Of a stretch of 12,146 nucleotides of DNA, positions 4,915 to 11,408 are shown one piece after another. Below the pieces are notes generated by a model. That model had not been told where the DNA came from. It searched no databases and saw only the letters and a list, made by a program, of their open reading frames with translations. Made by a program: the position numbers and the translations under genes. This DNA is from Patescibacteria group bacterium. Its GTDB lineage: Bacteria > Patescibacteriota > Minisyncoccia > Phycocordibacterales > PALSA-1337. Each line of letters starts with the position of its first letter. Position 1 is the stretch's first letter. The stretch is taken from positions 1-12,146 of the forward strand of contig JAMDBV010000030.1 of assembly GCA_023487965.1 (NCBI GenBank), read 5' to 3'.

Positions 4915-6686
4915 GCTTTCTCAACAACGCATCCCACAGCAGATCTTCCTACCATTTTTATAAATAACAAACTCCCTTCACGTTTTGCAGAATTATCTTC
5001 AACTTTATCAGGCGACATAATGCACTTGTCCAGAGCACAAACTGCCACTTCGAACACATCTCCTCTCCTCTCTATAACATGCTTTAATGCTCGACGGGAT
5101 ATATATACTTTATTGTTCTGCAGGTGGTATCTAATAACAGCATAACGATCGATACGCCCGACAAAGATCATTTTATGGGCATTTTCAATATAATCACCTG
5201 CTGGAACTTCTTTCAATTCGTTCACATTTTTCGAAATAACATACCTAGAGACGATATTATAATGACTGAATATCTTCTTCGCGAGCAAGATGGCAACAAG
5301 CACACCGTAAAAACCGACAACCCACCACATAGAGAACGCTTTTACATTCAAGGCCGCGAATGGTAAACCGGCGAAGAATCTGACAATCGCAAGTTCGTAT
5401 GCGAGCAAAATATGCGATGTCCAACCAAACAATACCGACAATGGCATGAATACGAAACCGAACATTCCGGCCAAAAATACTGAGAGCATCGTTAGTGGGA
5501 TGAAAGGCAGAACGATAATATTGACGATCACCCCCACGATCGACAATTGCCCCATCATATAGAGTATGTATGGCGCCACGAATACCTGTGTCGCAAACGT
5601 CGCCGCCACCGTACTCCTTATGCCGACCTTCTCCGGAAGAAAAGACAATCTTCGCTCTATTGGCGACGCCAATGCCACCAAACCCACGGTCGCCAAGAAT
5701 GAAAGCTGGAACGAGGGATCATGGAAAAGTATTATAGGATCGGCGATTATCATGAGAAGTCCGGCAAATGCCAGCGCCCGCGCCACATTGTAATCTCGAC
5801 GGATCAATGTCGCGAAAAGCGCAACACATGCCATGACACAAGAGCGCACAACCGTTGCACCGCCACCGACCATAACTCCAAACAAGACAATGCCGATCGC
5901 GCCACAGAATATACCCCAAACGCGCGGCAATCTAGACAATAATTTCATCAGCGCTTCCCCGACAACGGTAATATTAAACCCCGATAGTACGACTATATGT
6001 ATGAGCCCGACAACCCTAAATTGATCCAACAATTGAGCGCCTAGCGCGCTCTTCTCACCCACTACGAGCCCGGCCGCCAAGGCCGCATGAGGCTCACCTA
6101 GTACGGCATTGAGATTGGCGACAAAACGATTCTTCACCTTGTATAGATACAATGTCATCGAGTCGACGAATCCTGTTTCGCCGCCGGCATCGGCCACCTT
6201 TGCCTCATCAATAATCGCACTGCGTATCTCGTAGAATATATCGTCTTTGGCCAGATAACCGGAATAATCGAATTTCCTGCCATCGTCACTCGAAAAATCA
6301 TATGGTTTCAATAATTTTCCATAGAATGTTACCGCCGATCCGAAAGCGTATTTGGGATATAACTTGGTTTTGACGCGAATATTGATATTATCCGCGCAGT
6401 TCGCATGATTACCGACGATACCGCCAGACTCACGACCGGCAACCACATTGTCTCCGAGCGTTCCAAGATCGGCCGTTATAACATTCTCGGCATGAATAAC
6501 CAATACTTGACCATTATCTTTGCTTTCCGGCTCCGAAATCACCGTGCCATATCCTTGGATATCTCGGTTAAGACAAGTACCGATATCCGGCGCGCGAATG
6601 TATATGGTATGCCAAAGACGCAAGATGGCAAAAGCCACCAAAACCGTCCAAAATATGGCCGTCTTCGATGAGTACTTGATTCTCAC
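4809..6686 (-). CDS. comEC: ComEC/Rec2-type DNA uptake channel with PBECR-like C-terminal domain
   Basis: ComEC is the inner-membrane channel that takes single-stranded DNA into the cytoplasm. The 625-residue product has an N-terminal membrane segment (11-28), a soluble DUF4131/OB-like region to about 160 ending in KFDYSGYLAKDDIFYEI, and the competence domain with GLVVGEKSAL (206-215), IVVLSGFNITVV (231-242) and FQLSFLATVGLV (326-337). Multiple membrane segments run to about residue 471. The usual MBL domain is absent. Instead, residues 505-615 form a soluble domain with VYISRRALKHVIERR (His536, Arg540), IMSPDKV (Pro559, Asp560), SLLFIKMVG and NQVVSAFLIS. This order resembles PBECR-type (barnase-EndoU-colicin-RelE-like) nuclease domains, an inference from pattern only. 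The start is GTG with a -10-like TAAAAT 6 nt upstream. An out-of-frame ATG lies 2 nt before it. Confidence 0.9.
   Translation of the reverse strand: MRIKYSSKTAIFWTVLVAFAILRLWHTIYIRAPDIGTCLNRDIQGYGTVISEPESKDNGQVLVIHAENVITADLGTLGDNVVAGRESGGIVGNHANCADNINIRVKTKLYPKYAFGSAVTFYGKLLKPYDFSSDDGRKFDYSGYLAKDDIFYEIRSAIIDEAKVADAGGETGFVDSMTLYLYKVKNRFVANLNAVLGEPHAALAAGLVVGEKSALGAQLLDQFRVVGLIHIVVLSGFNITVVGEALMKLLSRLPRVWGIFCGAIGIVLFGVMVGGGATVVRSCVMACVALFATLIRRDYNVARALAFAGLLMIIADPIILFHDPSFQLSFLATVGLVALASPIERRLSFLPEKVGIRSTVAATFATQVFVAPYILYMMGQLSIVGVIVNIIVLPFIPLTMLSVFLAGMFGFVFMPLSVLFGWTSHILLAYELAIVRFFAGLPFAALNVKAFSMWWVVGFYGVLVAILLAKKIFSHYNIVSRYVISKNVNELKEVPAGDYIENAHKMIFVGRIDRYAVIRYHLQNNKVYISRRALKHVIERRGDVFEVAVCALDKCIMSPDKVEDNSAKREGSLLFIKMVGRSAVGCVVEKAKTTGMNQVVSAFLISHRTYKKYTKHIREGGISSI
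4888..4914 (+). terminator. Intrinsic terminator of the candidate RNA
   Basis: ACGACC (4888-4893) and GG (4895-4896) pair with CC (4903-4904) and GGTCGT (4905-4910) around a 6-nt loop, with one bulged T. The descending arm runs straight into five T residues (4910-4914). It is well formed in the plus direction, the opposite of comEC, and no plus-strand protein gene ends here. Confidence 0.65.
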
Positions 6687-6692
6687 GCATCT

Positions 6693-6698
6693 ATTTTA
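6693..6698 (-). promoter_or_regulatory. -10 element of comEC
   Basis: TAAAAT on the minus strand matches the -10 consensus at five positions and ends 6 nt before the GTG start of comEC, which predicts a leaderless transcript. No clear -35 is present at 16-18 nt. Upstream at 6723-6742 there is a pair of near-identical 10-mers (aaattccgat, aaattccgga) in tandem, of unknown meaning. Confidence 0.45.
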
Positions 6699-6766
6699 CT
6701 GATGCGCGATAAAATCCGATTTAAATTCCGATAAATTCCGGATAAAAAGAGTGTGAAATCGCGATA

Positions 6767-6779
6767 CCGAGGTCCTCGG
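6767..6779 (-). terminator. Short GC hairpin after rnhA
   Basis: CCGAG and CTCGG pair around GTC, 4 nt after the rnhA stop. On the minus strand a TTTTT run follows only about 17 nt later, so it is a weak terminator candidate separating recJ-rnhA from comEC. An ATCGCGAT palindrome (6758-6765) lies between the two. Confidence 0.35.
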
Positions 6780-6783
6780 CAGT

Positions 6784-7278
6784 CTAAAAATCAGTGGCGA
6801 GGTCGGACATCGACATCAAACCATCGGCGAACTTCGTGGCGATTTCATCACAACGTTCATTTTCACTGTGACCGGAATGACCCGCAACGTATTGCCATGA
6901 TATTTTCGTACCAAATCCGGATGACAATGAATCTAGACTTTCCCATAAATCCCTATTCAACACACTTTTTTTATTGCTGCCGATCCAATTCTTGCGTTTC
7001 CAATTGGCCAACCACTCATTCATGCCCTTCACCACGTATTGCGAATCAGACAATACCGTTATGCCGCCCGCCATATCGCTCGCATAACGTTCACGCAAAA
7101 CGTCATGTGCAAATTCCAAGGCCTTGATGCATGCATTCAATTCCATGCGATTGTTGGTGGTCATCTCCTCTCGGCCGCCAAGCTCTTTTACCAGTCGGTC
7201 GCCGATAAATATCATCGCCGCCCAGCCACCAGGACCAGGATTGCCCCGTGACGAACCGTCAGTAAATATTTTTATCAT
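6784..7278 (-). CDS. rnhA: Ribonuclease HI
   Basis: RNase HI cleaves the RNA strand of RNA-DNA hybrids. The 164-residue protein has all catalytic residues of the type 1 family: Asp7 in FTDGSSRGNPGPGGW, Glu46 in TTNNRMELNA, Asp78 in VLSDSQYV, and His134 and Asp144 in VAGHSGHSENERCDEIA. The basic-protrusion region (KGMNEWLANWKRKNW) is present, so it should bind hybrids normally. Length is close to E. coli RNase HI. Its ATG overlaps the recJ stop by 4 nt (ATGA), so the two are one transcript and translationally coupled. The pairing suits joint use in repair or in removal of RNA primers. No signal peptide is present. Confidence 0.96.
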   Translation of the reverse strand: MIKIFTDGSSRGNPGPGGWAAMIFIGDRLVKELGGREEMTTNNRMELNACIKALEFAHDVLRERYASDMAGGITVLSDSQYVVKGMNEWLANWKRKNWIGSNKKSVLNRDLWESLDSLSSGFGTKISWQYVAGHSGHSENERCDEIATKFADGLMSMSDLATDF

Positions 7279-9032
7279 GACGGAATAATATCATATACGC
7301 GAAGCCTTAGCTCTTTCACGTTGCGAAATGTCGACTTTTCCAATGAAGCGAACAGATCGAGCGGTTTACCGACTTTTAACTCTTCCGCCCATTTATTTTC
7401 AGCTCCAAAGAATGATATGGCTGACAGCTTCTTCCCGTTTTGACCTGCAAAATCGATGCCGACATGTTCATTGCCTTTGCCGAATCTTCTAATGGCAATC
7501 GGCTTAACATTTTTGAATGCGAATATCGGTTTGGCATTCCCGGTCCCGAATGGCGCCAATTGCGCGACGTCGTCATAGAGTTTCCAATCGACGTCATCGA
7601 GACCAAGTTCCATATCTATCCAGTCGATGTCCGCGGCGGTCGATGGCACGTCCCCTTTATCGTTACCGATGACCATGCGAGAGAACGCATCATTCAGGTG
7701 TCTGTCCAGAAAATGCACATGATCGGCGTTCACGGTAAATCCTCCTGAATATTTGTGGCCGCCGAATTGGGTAAATACTCCCGCATCGACATCACGCATG
7801 AGATTGACGACATGAGTCGCGCCCTCCGACCTGCAAGAACCTTTGACCGTATTTGATCCGTCCCTACCCCATAGGAAAACAGGTCGATTGTACTCTTCCG
7901 CGCATGTATTTGCCACAAGACCGAGCAATGACGGTCGCCAGTCGGGATTGCCCAGGACAATAACGCTTGGCAAAGTATTTGTCCCTTCCTCGTCTGAGAC
8001 CGATAGCTCATAGCGATGCTTCAGAGTCTTTTTTACTTCTTTAACCAACACGGCGACAGCCGCTTTGCGCTCATTGTTTATCGAATCGAGATGAAGAGCG
8101 GCTCTTTCGGCATCGGCGTCATTGTCGGCGGAAAGCAGATTGAATGCATCCATCGGTACACCCATACGGGATGCCGCATTTATGCGCGGTGTTATCATAA
8201 ACGCAATATCGTCCTCCGATATTCCACTCTGAGAAACGCGAAGCATTTCCAGCAATCTACGAAGACCCTTGCGCGGAGTCTTGCGCAGTACTTGCAGACC
8301 GTAATAAGCAAACACGCGATTCTCGCCGACAAGCGGCACCATATCGGAAAGCGTGGCTATGGCAACCAGATCAAGAAGCCATTTCTCCCAGCCGGTAACC
8401 AGACCAAAATCCTTTTTGCGCAAAATTGCCTGGATCAGTTTGTATATGACACCGGATCCGCAGAGATTCTTGTCTGGATATTTGCAGTCTTTGCGTTTCG
8501 GATCGACAATCGCAAAAGCCGGCGGCAATATTTCCGGCGGTTCATGATGATCGGTAACGATAACATCAATACCGCATTCGTTTGCGGTCTTGACCGCTTC
8601 AATATCCGTAATACCGCAATCGATGGTGATAATGAGAGCGGTATTCTTGTTGGCAAATTCATTGACAGCTTCGACATTGAGACCGAATCCTTCATCGTGG
8701 CGATGCGGTATGTATATCTCATAATTATCAAAACCGATTTTTTTCAGGAATTGAGCGAATATCGTAGCGCCGGGGATCCCATCCGCATCGTAGTCGGCGT
8801 ATACTACCATCCTCTCTTTGTTCTCGATCGCCTGAATGATTCTCACCGCCGCTTTATCCGCATCGGCAAGGAAGTATGGATCATGCAAATCACGATCGTA
8901 TTCCGGAGACAAAAATTGTCGATACGCCGATGGTGTAATGTTGCGATAATATAAAAGACGCGCCAACAATGGCGACGTATCATATTCTGCTATTTTTTCA
9001 CCGGGAATGTCTTCGCGGATTTTATACGCCAT
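7275..9032 (-). CDS. recJ: Single-stranded-DNA-specific exonuclease RecJ
   Basis: RecJ is a 5'-3' exonuclease for single-stranded DNA in recombination and mismatch or base-excision repair. The 585-residue protein has the DHH-family motifs: VVYADYDADGIPGATI (Asp80, Asp82, Asp84), TIDCGI (Asp138), VTDHHEPP (161-166) and DLVAIATLSDMVPLVGENR (221-239). Next come the DHHA1 domain with FGGHKYSGGF (423-432) and the C-terminal OB-fold segment beginning LAPFGTGNAKPIF (492-504). Length is typical. The motif usually ending DGITS or DGITG reads DGIPG, which should be tolerated. It is the first gene of the recJ-rnhA operon and diverges from the HIT gene. There is no Shine-Dalgarno sequence; an extended -10 ends 7 nt before the ATG, so the mRNA is predicted leaderless. 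Confidence 0.96.
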   Translation of the reverse strand: MAYKIREDIPGEKIAEYDTSPLLARLLYYRNITPSAYRQFLSPEYDRDLHDPYFLADADKAAVRIIQAIENKERMVVYADYDADGIPGATIFAQFLKKIGFDNYEIYIPHRHDEGFGLNVEAVNEFANKNTALIITIDCGITDIEAVKTANECGIDVIVTDHHEPPEILPPAFAIVDPKRKDCKYPDKNLCGSGVIYKLIQAILRKKDFGLVTGWEKWLLDLVAIATLSDMVPLVGENRVFAYYGLQVLRKTPRKGLRRLLEMLRVSQSGISEDDIAFMITPRINAASRMGVPMDAFNLLSADNDADAERAALHLDSINNERKAAVAVLVKEVKKTLKHRYELSVSDEEGTNTLPSVIVLGNPDWRPSLLGLVANTCAEEYNRPVFLWGRDGSNTVKGSCRSEGATHVVNLMRDVDAGVFTQFGGHKYSGGFTVNADHVHFLDRHLNDAFSRMVIGNDKGDVPSTAADIDWIDMELGLDDVDWKLYDDVAQLAPFGTGNAKPIFAFKNVKPIAIRRFGKGNEHVGIDFAGQNGKKLSAISFFGAENKWAEELKVGKPLDLFASLEKSTFRNVKELRLRVYDIIPS

Positions 9033-9039
9033 AAAAGTG

Positions 9040-9048
9040 AGTATAACA
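9040..9048 (-). promoter_or_regulatory. Extended -10 promoter of recJ
   Basis: On the minus strand TGT-TATACT is an extended -10 (TGn plus five of six consensus bases). It ends 7 nt before the recJ ATG. There is no recognisable -35, which an extended -10 does not need. It is back to back with the HIT promoter. Confidence 0.5.
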
Positions 9049-9076
9049 TGACATTTTATGGGCGCCGAGATAAAAT
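9048..9076 (+). promoter_or_regulatory. Promoter of the HIT-family gene
   Basis: ATGACA (9048-9053, five of six consensus bases) and TAAAAT (9071-9076, five of six) are separated by 17 nt. The -10 ends 6 nt before the ATG at 9083, predicting a leaderless transcript. Confidence 0.65.
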
Positions 9077-9078
9077 GT
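9051..9078. promoter_or_regulatory. 9-bp dyad across the recJ/HIT divergent promoters
   Basis: ACATTTTAT (9051-9059) and ATAAAATGT (9070-9078) are perfect inverted repeats around a 10-nt centre that includes GGCGCC. The arms cover most of the HIT -35 and all of its -10, and lie just upstream of the recJ -10, which would suit an operator. It may equally be chance symmetry of two AT-rich promoter parts. Confidence 0.4.
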
Positions 9079-9082
9079 ATTT

Positions 9083-9463
9083 ATGCCCGATTGTATATTC
9101 TGCAAAATTGCAAACAAAGAAATACCGTCACATACAGTATACGAAGACGACCATTTCATCGCATTCCTCGACATACACCCGGAATCCCCCGGACATGTCC
9201 AGGTCATACCAAAAAAGCACTATCGCTGGGTTTGGGATTTGCCGGAAAACGGCCCCGGTGGTATCGGAAATTATTTTGAGATCGCCCAGAAGATTGCCAA
9301 AGCTCAGAGAAAGGCGTTCGATACGGAATGGATCTTGAGTCGCATAGTGGGCGACGAAGTGCCACATGCGCATATATGGGTTTTTCCTTCCCGAGAAGTA
9401 AATGGCGACAAAAGTGATTTTACCGGTAATGCCAAACTCATAAAAAATGTGTTACCGGGGTAA
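9083..9463 (+). CDS. HIT family (histidine triad) protein
   Basis: HIT proteins are nucleotide-binding hydrolases or transferases, typically acting on AMP-linked substrates. The 126-residue product has the HINT-like N-terminus CIFCKIANKEIPSHTVYED with a Cys4/Cys7 pair, SPGHVQVIPKKHY (35-47), and the active-site region VGDEVPHAHIWVFP. The triad reads His95-Ala-His97-Ile-Trp99: the first and the nucleophilic middle His are present, but the third is Trp. The fold and nucleotide binding should persist; activity may differ from canonical Hint enzymes. The N-terminus is well placed, with a promoter ending 6 nt before the ATG and no room for a leader. It converges with pgk, 7 nt between stops, with no obvious terminator. 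Substrate is unknown. Confidence 0.92.
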   Translation: MPDCIFCKIANKEIPSHTVYEDDHFIAFLDIHPESPGHVQVIPKKHYRWVWDLPENGPGGIGNYFEIAQKIAKAQRKAFDTEWILSRIVGDEVPHAHIWVFPSREVNGDKSDFTGNAKLIKNVLPG

Positions 9464-9470
9464 TCGTCAA

Positions 9471-10592
9471 TCAGCCCAAAACAGCGATACCCGGCAGACT
9501 TCCCTTCGCCAGAAAATCGAGCATTGCTCCGCCGCCAGTCGATACAAATGTGAAGTGTTTGGTGATACCCAATGTTTCGATCGCCGCCACAGTGTCGCCA
9601 CCGCCAACGACCGATGTTGCGCCACCGCGCGTTCTTTCGGCGATTATTTTCGCCAATTCCAGTGTCGCGCCGCGGTAGCCGTCTTCATACAATCCCAAAG
9701 GTCCATTCCAGAGAATAAATTGCGCGGATGATATGACATTTCCAAGCTCCTCAATCGTTCGCACGCCCGCATCCATTATTTTATCTTCACTTCCTACACC
9801 ATCCGCGGCCTTCGTCTGATTATTCTCATTTACAATATCCGAGGGTATCAATATCTTGGCATTATTCATGTACTTGGCGAAATCAAAATCACCTTTCGAC
9901 ACAGTGGATTTGCCGATCTCATATCCTTTGGTTCGGAAGAAATCGTTCGACAACGCCCCACCGACAAATACCTTGTCTGCAATGTGCAGGAATTTCTCCA
10001 ACAGGGGCAACTTCGTCTCAAATTTTGCTCCGCCCAATATGAATACGAACGGATGTTCAGGATTGAACGCTTTGGACAGATTGCTGACTTCTCTTTCCAA
10101 TTGCAAACCAGCATAACCCTCTATTATCTTTGGTACACCGACAACCGAAGCGTGCTCGCGGTGGCAGACTGGAAATGCTTCATTGACATATATGTCAGCG
10201 AGCGAGGCCAATTCTGCGGCAAATTGCGGATCATTTTTCTTCTCACCCTCGAAGTTCCTGATATTCTCGAGAAGAATGCATTCACCGTTGCCGAGTCTGT
10301 TCTCTACATATTCATTGACCTCACGCACGTTTGTCATGAATGTAACCGGGCAACCCAATTCGGTCAATTTATTGGCGACCGGTTTCAGGCTAGGGTTGGT
10401 ACCGTCCACCGCTTCCATATGACTCACCAATATTATCTTTGCTTTCTTTTCTCGGAGAAAATCGATAGTCTCCAATGCCATACGTATGCGAAAATCGTCG
10501 ACAACGACTTCGTTCCTGACCGGCACATTAAAATCGGCGCGTATGAGTATCCTGACTCCTTCGTAATATTTTATATCGCGTATCGAGCGCAT
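9471..10592 (-). CDS. pgk: Phosphoglycerate kinase
   Basis: PGK makes ATP from 1,3-bisphosphoglycerate in glycolysis. Motifs present are ILIRADFNVPV (Asp20, Asn22), DDFRIRMALETI (Arg35), LLENIRNFEGEKKNDPQFA (Arg112), VNEAFPVCHREHASVVG (Arg145), LWNGPLGLYE, VVGGGDT (GGGDT 330-334) and STGGGAMLDFL (351-361). The substrate-binding SHLGRP loop is SHMEAV (57-62): His58 is kept but the usual Arg is Ala61. I chose the start at 10592 (MRSIRDIKYYEG) because homology begins there; it gives 373 residues, a little short for the family. A longer frame from 10655 would add 21 basic residues overlapping tpiA by 38 nt. The gene follows tpiA by 25 nt with no Shine-Dalgarno sequence, so they are probably one operon. 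Confidence 0.95.
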   Translation of the reverse strand: MRSIRDIKYYEGVRILIRADFNVPVRNEVVVDDFRIRMALETIDFLREKKAKIILVSHMEAVDGTNPSLKPVANKLTELGCPVTFMTNVREVNEYVENRLGNGECILLENIRNFEGEKKNDPQFAAELASLADIYVNEAFPVCHREHASVVGVPKIIEGYAGLQLEREVSNLSKAFNPEHPFVFILGGAKFETKLPLLEKFLHIADKVFVGGALSNDFFRTKGYEIGKSTVSKGDFDFAKYMNNAKILIPSDIVNENNQTKAADGVGSEDKIMDAGVRTIEELGNVISSAQFILWNGPLGLYEDGYRGATLELAKIIAERTRGGATSVVGGGDTVAAIETLGITKHFTFVSTGGGAMLDFLAKGSLPGIAVLG

Positions 10593-10617
10593 GATTTTGC
10601 GTTTGTGGATTATTTTT

Positions 10618-11382
10618 TTACGAAATCTTGTCGACTGCCTTGAGTAATTCAACAAATCCCGGCGAGTTGACGCTTTCCCTTCCGACCAGAAGACCGTCTA
10701 CTTTGCCGACTGTCATGATCTCAAAAGCGTTTCGGAAATTGACCGAGCCACCGTAGAGCACCCGGACCCTGTGTCCGTATTCCGGGCCAAACACGTCGGC
10801 GAATATCTTTTTCACAAATAACGATGTCTCGTATATCTGTTCCGGCAACATCGCCTCCTTGGCACCGATCGCCCAGACCGGTTCGTAAGCGATGATTATA
10901 TTGCCAGCCATTTTGGCCGGAATATTATTCAGGCTCTGTTCAATCTGCCTTTTCAATTCATTCATATATTCTCCCGCTTCATCGCGGGCTTTTTCGCCGA
11001 CACAAAGTATAGCGATCAATCCCTGCGTTAAGACATTGGACAGGCGTTTTGAGACAATTTCATCGGTATCGCCATTTTGTCTTTGCTCGGAATGACCCAC
11101 GATGACATATTTGACTCCGATATCGCGTAGCATATTGGCGGATACTTCACCTGTATGCGCTCCCGTATCTGCGAATATTGACGCCGATTGAGCGCCGATA
11201 TCAAAATTCTTGACCGGAATCTTCGGTTTTGTCTGACCGATGAATGGAAAAGGCGGGCAAACGACCGTCTCGGTTCTTTGCAATTTTGACGCGACTGATT
11301 TTATCCGTCTCGATAAGCGTTTGGCCTCATCGAGAGAGGCCGGATTCATCTTCCAATTGCCTACAATCAGTTTTTTGGACAT
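10618..11382 (-). CDS. tpiA: Triosephosphate isomerase
   Basis: TPI interconverts dihydroxyacetone phosphate and glyceraldehyde 3-phosphate. The 254-residue protein shows the catalytic set: Asn9 and Lys11 in VGNWKMN, His97 in VIVGHSEQR, Glu167 in IAYEPVWAIG, with HTGEVSANMLRD (76-87) and VLYGGSVN (208-215) also as in the family. Two phosphate-contact areas are changed. Flexible loop 6, normally AIGTGKTA, reads AIGAKEAM, and the final LVGGASL reads LVGRESV (Gly234, Arg235). The catalytic trio is intact, so I expect an active enzyme. It precedes pgk by 25 nt, a typical glycolytic pair. An extended -10 6 nt before the ATG suggests its own leaderless promoter, although the PilX-like gene is only 26 nt upstream. 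Confidence 0.96.
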   Translation of the reverse strand: MSKKLIVGNWKMNPASLDEAKRLSRRIKSVASKLQRTETVVCPPFPFIGQTKPKIPVKNFDIGAQSASIFADTGAHTGEVSANMLRDIGVKYVIVGHSEQRQNGDTDEIVSKRLSNVLTQGLIAILCVGEKARDEAGEYMNELKRQIEQSLNNIPAKMAGNIIIAYEPVWAIGAKEAMLPEQIYETSLFVKKIFADVFGPEYGHRVRVLYGGSVNFRNAFEIMTVGKVDGLLVGRESVNSPGFVELLKAVDKIS

Positions 11383-11388
11383 GCTGTA

Positions 11389-11397
11389 AGTTTATCA
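11389..11397 (-). promoter_or_regulatory. Putative extended -10 of tpiA
   Basis: TGA-TAAACT on the minus strand is a TGn extended -10 with four of six consensus bases, ending 6 nt (TACAGC) before the tpiA ATG. No -35 is recognisable. Taken alone it is weak; the spacing equals that of the other leaderless candidates here. Confidence 0.35.
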
Positions 11398-11408
11398 GAG
11401 AATCATCA

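Noticed and set aside
4839..4968. A roughly 42-codon plus-strand frame inside the candidate RNA
   Set aside because: It reads through the intrinsic terminator and is antisense to comEC, with no ribosome-binding site or recognisable product.
8016..8954. A 312-codon plus-strand open frame
   Set aside because: It lies wholly opposite recJ, whose motifs are unmistakable, and its translation shows no recognisable domain.
10593..10655. Longer N-terminus for pgk
   Set aside because: The 21 extra residues are basic, overlap tpiA by 38 nt and precede the point where PGK homology begins.
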